From the NCBI GenBank assembly GCA_027315385.1, contig DAHUYD010000067.1, positions 1-62,057 on the forward strand: a stretch of DNA of 62,057 bases, read 5' to 3'. The position numbers were made by a program, and so were the translations under genes. This document shows, one piece after another, positions 1 to 8,104 of this stretch. Position 1 is the first letter of the stretch, and the number at the start of each line of letters is the position of its first letter. This DNA comes from Acidobacterium sp. (lineage in GTDB: Bacteria; Acidobacteriota; Terriglobia; Terriglobales; Acidobacteriaceae). The notes beneath the pieces are model-generated. The model was not told where the DNA came from and did not search any database. It saw only the letters and a list, made by a program, of their open reading frames with translations.

Positions 1-219
1 GAACTGGGTTGGCCGATCGGCATGCCGCTGTGCCGGGCATTAGGAGGCGGATTATGGGAAGTGCGCAGCACGCTCTCGGGCAATCGAATCGCGCGCGTCC
101 TGTTCTGCGCCGCCGCGGGACAAATGGTCCTGCTGCATGGCTTCATCAAAAAGACGCGAAAGACGCCCGAACCCGAACTCGCTCTGGCTCGCAAGCGGCA
201 AAAGGACGTGGATCTGTGA
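1..219 (+). CDS. Toxin of a type II toxin-antitoxin pair, RelE/HigB-like (phage Gp49-like, DUF891), 5' truncated
   Basis: The reading frame is open from the first base, so the N-terminus lies outside the window; 72 residues remain. The visible part has the C-terminal pattern of the Gp49-like/HigB family: a G-x-G-x-x-E-x-R segment (GGGLWEVR), a strand ending in ARVLF, then VLLHGFIKKTRKTPEPEL, the typical 'F-x-K-K-t-x-k-t-P' signature followed by a basic helix. Such toxins are ribosome-dependent mRNA endonucleases. The stop codon overlaps the start of the downstream HTH gene in a GTGA arrangement, with the toxin gene first as in higBA-type modules. Family assignment is firm; target specificity cannot be read here. 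Confidence 0.85.
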   Translation, partial: ELGWPIGMPLCRALGGGLWEVRSTLSGNRIARVLFCAAAGQMVLLHGFIKKTRKTPEPELALARKRQKDVDL

Positions 220-500
220 CGCGAAATCCCCACATCGGCTCCTCGCTCGACGACTTCCTCAAAGAGGAGGGCCTTTACGAGGACGCGACGAACTTCGCCG
301 TCAAGCGTGTTCTCGCCTGGCAGCTCGAAAAGGCCATGTCCGAACAGGGCCTCACCCAGACCGAGATGGCCCATCGCATGGGCACCAGCCGCGCTCACCT
401 GGACCGGCTTCTCGACCCCAGGAATGACAAAGTCCAGCTGGATACCGTCGAACGCGCCGCCTCGGTTCTCGGCCGTCGAGTGCGCCTGGTCCTGGTTTAA
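216..500 (+). CDS. Antitoxin, XRE/HTH family, partner of the upstream HigB/RelE-like toxin
   Basis: This 94-residue protein starts at GTG 216, overlapping the toxin stop (GTGA), so the two are translationally coupled. An N-terminal segment (about residues 1-35) is followed by a helix-turn-helix around residues 40-75 (EQGLTQTEMAHRMGTSRAHL), and the C-terminus reads VERAASVLGRRVRLVLV, typical of antitoxins paired with Gp49-like toxins. It should bind and neutralise the toxin and autorepress the operon. An ATG at position 9 is in the same frame, but it would place most of the toxin gene inside this reading frame and is rejected as a start. Confidence 0.85.
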   Translation: MTRNPHIGSSLDDFLKEEGLYEDATNFAVKRVLAWQLEKAMSEQGLTQTEMAHRMGTSRAHLDRLLDPRNDKVQLDTVERAASVLGRRVRLVLV

Positions 501-1041
501 GCTGCATGCCGGGAGGATGGCTCGCCTCAAATGGACTCACTCATAATTGTCAACCCCGCCCGCCCGCACCAAGGTAACAAGTGCTGATTACACACCGCTC
601 CACGCCAAATTCCCCCGGAATAATTGGCAGACTCTTCCCCTCAGCCTGCTATCCTGAAAATAGGGAGAAATTCATAAAGGCTCGCCACCAGCGAGCCTTT
701 TCCTTTCCCGGAGGCACCGTGCCAACCCATCGCCCCGCACTCTCGGCTCGGTGCTTTGGACCCTCGCCGGTCCCGCCAGACGGGGCAATGTTCCTGTTGT
801 CGATTCCGTCAACAGAACGAACTAGGCATGGAATCAGCAACTTGAGAGTTTCAGGGAAAACTTCTCGCACGACAGCCAGAGTAGAGTAACGTTACCAGCC
901 AGCCTGGAGAATCTGGAGGACACACAGAGAAGCGGCAACGCCAGTTCGGAACCAGTCGACGGTGATTCCGCCGCACCTGGCATCGTCGAGCATCAGGCGT
1001 TATTCTTAGCAACGGCGTTGCGCAACCGCGAGGGGATTCGA
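501..1041. other. 541-base gene-free stretch with one terminator-like hairpin
   Basis: No reading frame here has protein-like composition on either strand. The one structured element is the hairpin at 677-702, described separately. The last 25 bases carry a purine-rich ribosome binding site (GAGGGG) for the gene at 1042. No tRNA or repeat array was seen. Confidence 0.6.
677..702 (+). terminator. Rho-independent terminator-like hairpin without an obvious upstream gene
   Basis: A perfect 9-bp stem (AAGGCTCGC / GCGAGCCTT) with a five-base loop CACCA is followed by TTTCCTTT. The + strand orientation gives the better T-tract. It lies 177 bases beyond the antitoxin stop, so it either ends a long 3' trailer of the toxin-antitoxin mRNA or a short untranslated transcript. 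Confidence 0.6.
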
Positions 1042-1761
1042 ATGCGTGCAACCGTTCGCTTGTTTCTCGCTGTCGGATTGGCGCTGTCGGCGGTGGCTGC
1101 CTCGCCGGCACGCGCTCAGCAGCCTGCCCGCCGCATCATTCCGCTGGTGCGCGCGCGGGCCGTGCTGGAGACCACCCTGGACGCTAAAAAAGCGAAGCAG
1201 GGCGAGGTCGTTCGAGCCAGGCTACAGACCGAGGTGCCGATTCCCAATGGCCCCACGCTGCCCAGAAACACGATCCTCCTGGGCCACGTCGATCAGGTCC
1301 AGGCTTCGCAGCATCACAGCAACTCCTCGCTGGTCGTTACCTTCGATCAGGCGAAGCTGAAGAAGGGCGAGCCTCTGACGGTCAAGGTTACCGTCTTCTC
1401 CATCGCGGAGCCCGCCAGTCCCGGCGCGGCGAATACGAGCGCTTCCGGCAACGGCTCGCTCGGCGACGCATCATCCGATACGGCGCGGCCCCCTAACTTC
1501 GCTCCGCCGGCTGGCGTAAATCTGAGTAATCCGCAGATCCAGCCGCCTCAGGGCCAGGGCGTGCCGCTGCCGGTGCCACAAATGCCGCAGCAAATGCCGC
1601 AAATGCCGCGGGCGCGCGACGTCCCCGGCGTGACGCTCATAACCGACATGAACCGGCCCACTTCGGCCACGTTCCTTTCACAGCGCCGCAACGTTCACCT
1701 CTCCGGCGGCGTGGAGATGGGAGTTGCGGTCGGGATCATTCCCAAAGTCGGTAATCAGTAG
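1042..1761 (+). CDS. Secreted hypothetical protein with Pro/Gln/Met-rich linker
   Basis: The 239-residue product begins MRATVRLFLAVG with a Sec signal peptide cleaved near SPARA-QQ (about residue 25). The mature part has a beta-rich domain around residues 35-130 (TTLDAKKAKQGEVVRARLQT, then a hydrophilic switch and VVTFDQAKLKKGEPL) that looks like a small domain setting physical properties of a wall component. A low-complexity linker with repeated MPQQMPQMP follows, then a short C-terminal domain. I do not recognise a named family. The start at 1042 is preferred over 1018 because GAGGGG lies 6-7 bases upstream and the signal peptide then starts at residue 1. It is monocistronic. Confidence 0.75.
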   Translation: MRATVRLFLAVGLALSAVAASPARAQQPARRIIPLVRARAVLETTLDAKKAKQGEVVRARLQTEVPIPNGPTLPRNTILLGHVDQVQASQHHSNSSLVVTFDQAKLKKGEPLTVKVTVFSIAEPASPGAANTSASGNGSLGDASSDTARPPNFAPPAGVNLSNPQIQPPQGQGVPLPVPQMPQQMPQMPRARDVPGVTLITDMNRPTSATFLSQRRNVHLSGGVEMGVAVGIIPKVGNQ

Positions 1762-1854
1762 TCATCGATTCGACGATCAGGAGGCCAGCGTCAGGAGCCG
1801 GCAATCATGACTGCCATGACGCAGATTTTTCTATCTCCTTTTACAGGTCTCGCA

Positions 1855-1860
1855 TATACT
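1855..1860 (+). promoter_or_regulatory. Candidate -10 element (TATACT) for the S53 protease gene
   Basis: TATACT lies 34 bases before ATG 1894 in an otherwise GC-rich region. No good -35 hexamer is seen at 17 bp. If real, transcription starts near 1867, which excludes the longest possible start at 1807 and supports 1885/1894. Confidence 0.35.
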
Positions 1861-1893
1861 GGCTCCCAATCCCAAATGCCAGGAATGCAACCC

Positions 1894-4800
1894 ATGAAAT
1901 TGCGCAGCTCGTTTTGTCTCCTGTTGGCGGTGATGGCTCTCTCCCTCCGTCTTCCCCTGACGGCGCAGACGTCCAGCGCGCCCAGCCGAATTGCTGGACC
2001 CATCGACGAATCGAGTCTGGTAACGCTGCGGGGCAACGTGGCGCCGTTCGTGGCGCCTCGGTTCGATCGCGGGCCGGCGCCGGTTTCTACGCCCACGGGG
2101 CGCGTGTTCCTCCTGCTCCAGCGCGGCGCGGCGCAGCAGGAAACGCTGAAGGAGTATCTCTCCGATGTGCAGAATCCCTCTTCGCCGAGCTTTCACAAGT
2201 GGTTGACCCCGGCCCAGTACGGGGCGCGCTTCGGTGTCTCGGACACGGACTTGACGGCTGTGGAATCGTGGCTGCAGGGGCATGGATTCAAGATCGAGGG
2301 AGTACCGGCCTCGCGAAACGTAATCGAGTTCTCCGGCAGCTTCGGGCAGATCGAGAGCGCCTTTCATACCTCCATGCACCTGTTCTCGGTGAACGGCAGG
2401 AATGTCTTTGCCAATGTGGTGGATCCGCAGATTCCCGCGGCGCTGGCCCCCGTTGTTGCGGGAATAGGCCCGCTGAACAACTTCCGCCCGTTGCCGCCGT
2501 TGAAAATGGGCCCGCAGGGCCAGTACGACGCCACGACCCACAGTATCCAGCCGGCATTGACGTTGTCTTCCGGCGGTACGCCCTATCTGTACATCGATCC
2601 GGCCGACGCGGCCACCATCTATGACACGCCGAACTCGGCGCTGAATGCCAATTACAGCAGCGGCACCAGTTATGACGGAAGCGGAGTGAACATCGGCATC
2701 GCGGGCGTCTCTGACCTGACGATGAATGACGTTCAAAACTACCGCACGGGCTTCCTGGGCGAGACCACGAGCTCTGTGAATTTGCCCACGGTGGTGGTGG
2801 ACGGGAACGATCCGGGGCTGGTGAGCGGGTGGGATCTGGAGGCCCTGCTGGATAACGAAGTTGCGGGCGGCCTGGCCCCGAAGGCGAAGATATTCTTCTA
2901 TACATCGGCGGATACGGATCTCGCCTCGGGCATGTTCAACGCGATTTTCCGCGCACTGGACGACAACGCCATCAGCATTCTGAGCCTGAGCGTGGAGGCC
3001 TGCGAATCCGGGCTGGGCACCTCAGGCAACGCGATCATTCAGGAAGGTTCCGAACAGGCGGCGGCGCAGGGAATCACGGTGGTGGTGGCCGCGGGCGATA
3101 ACGGCTCAGCCGGCTGCGACAATTTCGATACGGCCGCCTCGGCAACGGGCGGCTTCGCGGTCAACGGCTACGCATCGTCACCTTATGTGGTCGCGGTGGG
3201 CGGGACGGATTTCGACGGTCTGCCGGCGGCGTTTGCGACGTATGTGAACACAACGAGCGGAACCGCGCCTTACTATCGAACGGCGCTGAAGTACATCCCC
3301 GAGAATCCCTGGAACGATTCGACGTCGGTGAATACGACGTACTCGGCGAATGTGGCGAACGCCGCCAGCGGAAGCACAAACATCGTTGCCGGGAGTGGCG
3401 GCCAGAGCACCGTGTATTCGAAGCCGCCGTTCCAGGGGGCCTTCACGCCGAACGACAACACGCGCGATCTGCCGGACGTGGCGCTGTTCGCGGGCGCCGG
3501 CGGCTACCAGGCTTCGTGGGTTCTCTGCTCGGACCCCACCACCGACGGTTCCACCCAGAATTACACAGAGTGCCAGAATACGAACGGGACGTTCGCGAAC
3601 GGGACCTATTTCGAGGGCGTGGGCGGGACTTCGGCGGCGGCGCCGGCGTTTGCGGGCATCATGGCGCTGTTGGCGGAGGCGCACGGCTCGTCGAGCGACA
3701 ACTACCGGCTGGGTCAGGTCGACACGACGCTGTACCAGCTGGTCATCCACCAGTATTCGACGGTCTTCCACGACATCACGATCGGCGACAATGCGGTGTA
3801 CTGCGCCACGGGTTCGCCGAATTGCGGGTCGAACAATTTCATGATGGGGTACAACGCCGGAAACGCCTACGACATGGCTTCGGGGCTGGGCAGTGTGGAC
3901 GCCAGCGCGCTGGTGAACAACTGGACCAGCGTGTCGCTGGGGCCCACTTCGACGACTCTCCAGCTGAACGGGTCGACCGCGTCGTATGCGGGCGTGCACG
4001 GCGCCAACGTAACCTTCAACGTCGGGGTAACTCCCACGACGGCGGGGGGCTTCGCGGCCATTGTGGATTCGGCCAACTATAACTCCGGGGTGCCGGTGCT
4101 GGGCCCTCTGAACAACGGACAGATTCCCGTCGCAATCAGCAGTGGGGCCGGGACGGTTACGTATAACGGCCTCCCGGGCGGGCAATACACGGTGTATGCG
4201 CGCTACGGCGGCGATTACACCGACGCGGCAAGCTCGTCGACGGCCATCAACGTGAATATCTCGGCCGAACCCAGCACGACCACCCTCACGGTGAATGGCT
4301 ACGATCCGCAGACCAGCGCTCCGCTTTCCGGCACGAGTTTCCCTTACGGAAGCGTGATTGTGAACGACGCGCAAATTACCGGCACCGGAGAAGGGGCGAA
4401 TACCCAGGGAGTCGCCACCGGAACGGTTTCGTTCCTGAACGGCACCACCGTGCTGGGTCAGGCGTCGGTGAGCAGCAGCGACGAGGCATCGTATCCGACG
4501 CTGAGCTCGGCGTACATGGCGTTTGCGCCCGGCTCCTACTCGATCACGGCGAAGTATCCGGGCGACGCGAGTTTCGAGGCCAGCACCAGCAACGTGGCCC
4601 CATTCACGGTGACACAGGCTTCCACCAGCGTGACGGCCGGGGCGAATCCCGCGACGGTGACCGCCGGCGGATCCACCACGATCACCGTAACGGTGTCGAC
4701 GCCCCTGAACGCGGGGGTGGCCCCCACAGGAACGGTCGCGCTGAAGCTGGGGAGCACGACCCTGGCCACCATCAGCAATCTCGCGGTGAGCTATCCGAAG

Positions 4801-5841
4801 ACGGGTTCGACCGTGTATGACGTGCTGACAGGGACCGGAACTGTGCAGGCGAGCCAACTGGCCGCCGGCAGCAACACGATTGAGGCCGATTACAGCGGCG
4901 ACACGAACTACGCGTCGAATTCGGCAACCGTGACGGTCACCGCGCCCACCTCGACTCCGGCGATCAGCATGACAAACAGCGGGAACATCGCGGTGAACGC
5001 CGGTGCGACGAGTGGGAACACGTCCACCATCACGGTGACACCGGCGGGCGGATTTACGGGCGCGGTCAACCTGAGTTGCGGAGTGACAACGAGCCTGAGC
5101 AATCCCACCAGCCCGGCAACCTGCTCATTGCCGGCGTCGGTAACGATCTCCGGTACGACGGCGGCCACGGCGGCGCTGACCGTCGCCACGACCTCGACAA
5201 CAAGTCCTGGAACCTACTCTGTGGCTGTAACCGGGACGGATGCGGCGACGGGTACCGTGACGTCGAACACGACCGTGACGGTGACGGTAAGCGCCTCGGC
5301 GAATCCGGCAATTGCTCTGACAAACAGCGGGAACATCACGGTGACGCCCGGAGCGACAAGCGGGAACACGTCGACCATTACGGTAACGCCTTCGGGTGGG
5401 TTCACGGGAGCGGTGAATCTGAGCTGCGCCGTGACGACGAGCATCACGAATCCGTTCGACGCCCCCACGTGCTCGGTGCCAGCGTCGGTGACGATCTCCG
5501 GTACGACCGCAGCGACGGCAACACTGACGGTGACGACGACGGCGGCGACCAGCGGCGCTCTGGCGAAGCCGCTCGACCGGTTCTTCCTGGGCGGCGGCGC
5601 GACGCTCGCGATGCTCTTCCTCTTCGGGATGCCGGGACGGCGGAGGGCCGGGCGCGGCATGTTTGCGCTCGTGGCCATCCTGCTTGTGGGCGGCGCCATC
5701 GGTTGTGGCGGCAAAAGCGGCACGGGCACCTCCGGCAACAAGGGCACGACCGCTGGGGCCTACACGGTGACCGTTACGGGCAAGGATGCGGCCACGGGGC
5801 AGATTACGTCCTCGACCCCTGTGACCCTGACGGTGAACTAG
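1894..5841 (+). CDS. Secreted S53 (sedolisin/kumamolisin) peptidase with Ig-like repeats and nested membrane anchor
   Basis: A 1315-residue pre-pro-protease. The signal peptide (MKLRSSFCLLLAVMALSLRL...) is followed by an activation prodomain (about 50-225, with the FxKWLTPAQYGARFG region). The catalytic domain (about 230-690) has all sedolisin motifs: Glu316 and Asp320 in WDLEALLDNE, the oxyanion Asp402 in AAGDNGSAGC, and nucleophile Ser580 in GGTSAAAP. It should cleave proteins at acidic pH outside the cytoplasm. Then come Ig-like (Big_3-type) domains and two near-identical ~116-residue repeats starting at 4960 and 5308. The second repeat is interrupted by a hydrophobic, Arg-rich, Gly/Cys insert (about 5551-5754) before its last strands resume. 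ATG 1894 is preferred because the signal peptide starts there; ATG 1885 is possible. Confidence 0.93.
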   Translation: MKLRSSFCLLLAVMALSLRLPLTAQTSSAPSRIAGPIDESSLVTLRGNVAPFVAPRFDRGPAPVSTPTGRVFLLLQRGAAQQETLKEYLSDVQNPSSPSFHKWLTPAQYGARFGVSDTDLTAVESWLQGHGFKIEGVPASRNVIEFSGSFGQIESAFHTSMHLFSVNGRNVFANVVDPQIPAALAPVVAGIGPLNNFRPLPPLKMGPQGQYDATTHSIQPALTLSSGGTPYLYIDPADAATIYDTPNSALNANYSSGTSYDGSGVNIGIAGVSDLTMNDVQNYRTGFLGETTSSVNLPTVVVDGNDPGLVSGWDLEALLDNEVAGGLAPKAKIFFYTSADTDLASGMFNAIFRALDDNAISILSLSVEACESGLGTSGNAIIQEGSEQAAAQGITVVVAAGDNGSAGCDNFDTAASATGGFAVNGYASSPYVVAVGGTDFDGLPAAFATYVNTTSGTAPYYRTALKYIPENPWNDSTSVNTTYSANVANAASGSTNIVAGSGGQSTVYSKPPFQGAFTPNDNTRDLPDVALFAGAGGYQASWVLCSDPTTDGSTQNYTECQNTNGTFANGTYFEGVGGTSAAAPAFAGIMALLAEAHGSSSDNYRLGQVDTTLYQLVIHQYSTVFHDITIGDNAVYCATGSPNCGSNNFMMGYNAGNAYDMASGLGSVDASALVNNWTSVSLGPTSTTLQLNGSTASYAGVHGANVTFNVGVTPTTAGGFAAIVDSANYNSGVPVLGPLNNGQIPVAISSGAGTVTYNGLPGGQYTVYARYGGDYTDAASSSTAINVNISAEPSTTTLTVNGYDPQTSAPLSGTSFPYGSVIVNDAQITGTGEGANTQGVATGTVSFLNGTTVLGQASVSSSDEASYPTLSSAYMAFAPGSYSITAKYPGDASFEASTSNVAPFTVTQASTSVTAGANPATVTAGGSTTITVTVSTPLNAGVAPTGTVALKLGSTTLATISNLAVSYPKTGSTVYDVLTGTGTVQASQLAAGSNTIEADYSGDTNYASNSATVTVTAPTSTPAISMTNSGNIAVNAGATSGNTSTITVTPAGGFTGAVNLSCGVTTSLSNPTSPATCSLPASVTISGTTAATAALTVATTSTTSPGTYSVAVTGTDAATGTVTSNTTVTVTVSASANPAIALTNSGNITVTPGATSGNTSTITVTPSGGFTGAVNLSCAVTTSITNPFDAPTCSVPASVTISGTTAATATLTVTTTAATSGALAKPLDRFFLGGGATLAMLFLFGMPGRRRAGRGMFALVAILLVGGAIGCGGKSGTGTSGNKGTTAGAYTVTVTGKDAATGQITSSTPVTLTVN
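4960..5541 (+). repeat. Two tandem Ig-like repeats (348-base period) inside the S53 protease gene
   Basis: Copies begin at 4960 and 5308 and share long runs at protein level (TNSGNI, GATSGNTSTITVTP, GGFTGAVNLSC, PASVTISGTTAATA). Each copy has a Cys in NLSC and another in TCS, probably a disulfide. The high similarity suggests recent internal duplication. Confidence 0.8.
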
Positions 5842-5855
5842 AAGGGGAAAGATGA

Positions 5856-5883
5856 GAGGGGAGCCGCGACCATGGCTCCCCTC
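5856..5883. terminator. Bidirectional terminator-like hairpin between convergent genes
   Basis: A perfect 10-bp inverted repeat (GAGGGGAGCC / GGCTCCCCTC) with an 8-base loop sits 15 bases after the protease stop and 57 bases beyond the stop of the convergent acylhydrolase. The T-tract is weak on both sides (TCATCTTT on the minus strand). Confidence 0.6.
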
Positions 5884-5939
5884 ACTGCATCTTTACGGCT
5901 GCTTCGAACCCATCACAACTTCCGGGTTTTGACTCTGGT

Positions 5940-7391
5940 TTATTGGCCGGCGATGGTCCGGGTGCTTGCCGGCGCCTTCTCGCCTGCCTGGAATTCGGTC
6001 CAGGGGCCGGCGATCATGTCGCCGAGGATGGGCTTCATCCAGGAATACTCTGGGTGCGCGGCGAGGAAGGGTTTCGCGTAGAAGTTCTGGCCGCAGGGGT
6101 GGCCGGCGTGTGCAATCAGCTCCATGTGGGCGGCGAGATCGCTGCTGGTTACCTTGCCCTGGACGGCTCCAGCCGGATAATACGGACCCCAGCCGGAATC
6201 CATGCCCTGAGGCGACTGATCGACGTGGCCGCAGAGCGTGCGCTGGTCCGGTGTTTCCTTGTGCGTCCAGGAGTCGAAGTGGTCCGCCTCGAACTGCTCG
6301 GCGAGCTGTACGTCGATCCTGCCCTTGTACTGCTCCATGAGGTGCTGCCAGCGGACACGGCGGGCGTTTGAAGTAAAGGAGAGGTTGTTGTAGTTGAAGC
6401 CGGGCGTCTCATCCCTGAGCACCCCGGGGTCGCGCGCGAAATTGGAGCTGACGAAGTAGCCGTCTTTGCTGCGCCACAGATGGACATGCTGAAGGCCGAG
6501 TTCCAGATAGGCGATCTCGCCGGTGTTGCGGTCACCGATAAGCCAGTCATTCGCGTAGCCGCCGTTGTTACCTCTTTCCATCAGAGAGACGTACTGGTCG
6601 ATGGAGTTGGCGTACTGGAGCGCCTGGCGGGCACGCACGAATTCAGGCACGCCGTTGGGATTCCAGCCCTGGAAATCCTCAATGGTGGTTTCGGTGCTCA
6701 TGATGCCGGCGCTGTTGATGCCGAAGTCGTCGTCGCTGACGATCACGCCAGGCTCGCCGTCCTGCAGAATGCGGTGGCCATGCGTGGGCACGATGTCGAA
6801 CATCATGGTCCAGCGCTCGCCCTCGGCATAGGGCGACCAGTTGTTGTGCGCCATCACGATCTTGCCGTCTTTGGTGTAGCTGCCGGTCGCAATGAACGCG
6901 CTGCAGCGGTCCTGAGGATGAGCGCCAGCCGGGACGGTCTTGTGCTGTCGCTTGTCGAACCAGGGCACGTAATAACCGGGCAGCTCTTCCATCGCGTTCA
7001 GCGCGACGATGTCCCACACGTCGACATGAACGCCGCGGGCCTGCGCACCCTGGGCGATGGCTGCGAGCTCCTGCTGGTATTCGGCGGGGATGTGCGGCCA
7101 CAGCATGTCTTTTGATGCGTCGCGGTAGAACTGCCAGGGCCGTTTGGTCTCGTGGAGAGTTTCCACCTGGTAGACGCGGAGGTTGTCGAGGATGCGCGGC
7201 CCAAGCAGATAGCCGTGCTGGTAGCCGATGTTTGCGGGCGACCCCTGGAGGTGGACGTAGGTCCAGCCGCCGCGATGGAATGTGTAGGCGCCGGCGAGGC
7301 GGGGGTCGTGGCTCGCGGTGGCGGCGTGGACAGCGGCAGTGAGAAGAGCCACAGCAGCAGCCAGCAGGAGAGAGCGCAGCGGAATTCGCAT
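5940..7391 (-). CDS. Secreted C45-like N-terminal-nucleophile acylhydrolase (phospholipase B-like/acyltransferase fold)
   Basis: The 483-residue product has a signal peptide (MRIPLRSLLLAAAVALLTAA). The region SPANIGYQHGYLLG (51-64) matches the start of the C45/phospholipase-B-like fold ('G-x-x-x-x-G-x-x-x-G-x-x-x-G'). The probable nucleophile is Cys163 in DRCSAFIATG, followed by the conserved GKIVMAHNNW strand; in this family autocleavage before the Cys exposes the active residue. Later motifs include DFGINSAGIMSTETT and NDWLIGDRNTGEIAYLE. It probably hydrolyses amide or ester bonds in the periplasm; the substrate is unknown. ATG 7391 is preferred to the in-frame ORF start at 7481 because the signal peptide begins there with GAGG upstream. 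Confidence 0.83.
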   Translation of the reverse strand: MRIPLRSLLLAAAVALLTAAVHAATASHDPRLAGAYTFHRGGWTYVHLQGSPANIGYQHGYLLGPRILDNLRVYQVETLHETKRPWQFYRDASKDMLWPHIPAEYQQELAAIAQGAQARGVHVDVWDIVALNAMEELPGYYVPWFDKRQHKTVPAGAHPQDRCSAFIATGSYTKDGKIVMAHNNWSPYAEGERWTMMFDIVPTHGHRILQDGEPGVIVSDDDFGINSAGIMSTETTIEDFQGWNPNGVPEFVRARQALQYANSIDQYVSLMERGNNGGYANDWLIGDRNTGEIAYLELGLQHVHLWRSKDGYFVSSNFARDPGVLRDETPGFNYNNLSFTSNARRVRWQHLMEQYKGRIDVQLAEQFEADHFDSWTHKETPDQRTLCGHVDQSPQGMDSGWGPYYPAGAVQGKVTSSDLAAHMELIAHAGHPCGQNFYAKPFLAAHPEYSWMKPILGDMIAGPWTEFQAGEKAPASTRTIAGQ

Positions 7392-7630
7392 CGTGCCTCG
7401 CTTGAGGAGAATCCGGTTGGAATGGGAATGAGGATAGCATCCTTGCTCCAGAACCGGACACCGCTTCTCGAAAATGGACACGGGGCCGAGACCCCGCGGC
7501 CGGCGCCGGAGGCGGCAGGACTGGGCCAGGATGTTGATGTCCGGATATTTATTCGTGGTCGACGGACGCGGGAGGAGCGAGACAGAGATGGCCCGCGGCG
7601 TGCTTCTATCCGCGCGCAGGGAGGGCGCTT

Positions 7631-8071
7631 ATGGCCTCTTTCGAGCGGATGCGCGATGTGGTTTCCGGCCCGGTGGCCGACGAGTTGATGCGCCAGCGGC
7701 GATCAGCCGGCTGGCAGTTGGTCAGCCTGGAATGGCGGCGCGAACTGCCAGACCAGGAAGCGCCCCGTGCGGGGGTTTTCGCCGAGGAGATCCCTTATGG
7801 GCTGCGGATCTCGGCCGACTGCCAGCGCCTGGAGATCGACCCCAACGAGAACCAGGCGCTGCTCTCGATGATGGAGATGCTGGTGCAGGATTTCCCCTTC
7901 TCGACGATTGCCAGTGACCTGAATGAGAAGGGCTTCCGCAAGCGCTCCAGCGATCGCTGGAGCCCGGTGGCCATTTTCGAGATGATCCCGCGGCTCATCG
8001 AGGTCGGCCCGCGGCTCTTCTCCACCGAGGAGTGGGAGAAGAGGAGAGAGAAGTTTGCGCGGATGGCGTGA
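7631..8071 (+). CDS. Conserved hypothetical protein, resembles the serine-recombinase middle domain
   Basis: The 146-residue protein starts at ATG 7631 after a strong AGGGAGGG ribosome binding site. The C-terminal half reads SDLNEKGFRKRSSDRWSPVAIFEM and then LFSTEEW, resembling the Recombinase (PF07508) winged-helix of large serine recombinases ('L-N-x-x-G-x-x-t-r-x-g-x-x-W-s-x-x-x-V'). There is no serine-recombinase catalytic domain. A DNA-binding role is possible but unproven. It is transcribed divergently from the C45-like gene and converges on the MetX-like hydrolase. It may instead be a lineage-specific housekeeping protein. Confidence 0.65.
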   Translation: MASFERMRDVVSGPVADELMRQRRSAGWQLVSLEWRRELPDQEAPRAGVFAEEIPYGLRISADCQRLEIDPNENQALLSMMEMLVQDFPFSTIASDLNEKGFRKRSSDRWSPVAIFEMIPRLIEVGPRLFSTEEWEKRREKFARMA

Positions 8072-8104
8072 GGGTAATCTCGCATCGGCCATCCGATCGA
8101 ACCG

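Noticed and set aside
3178-4857. 559-residue antisense frame under the S53 protease
   Set aside because: Arg/Gly/His-rich composition with no domain pattern, entirely opposite a gene with complete catalytic motifs; a high-GC shadow frame.
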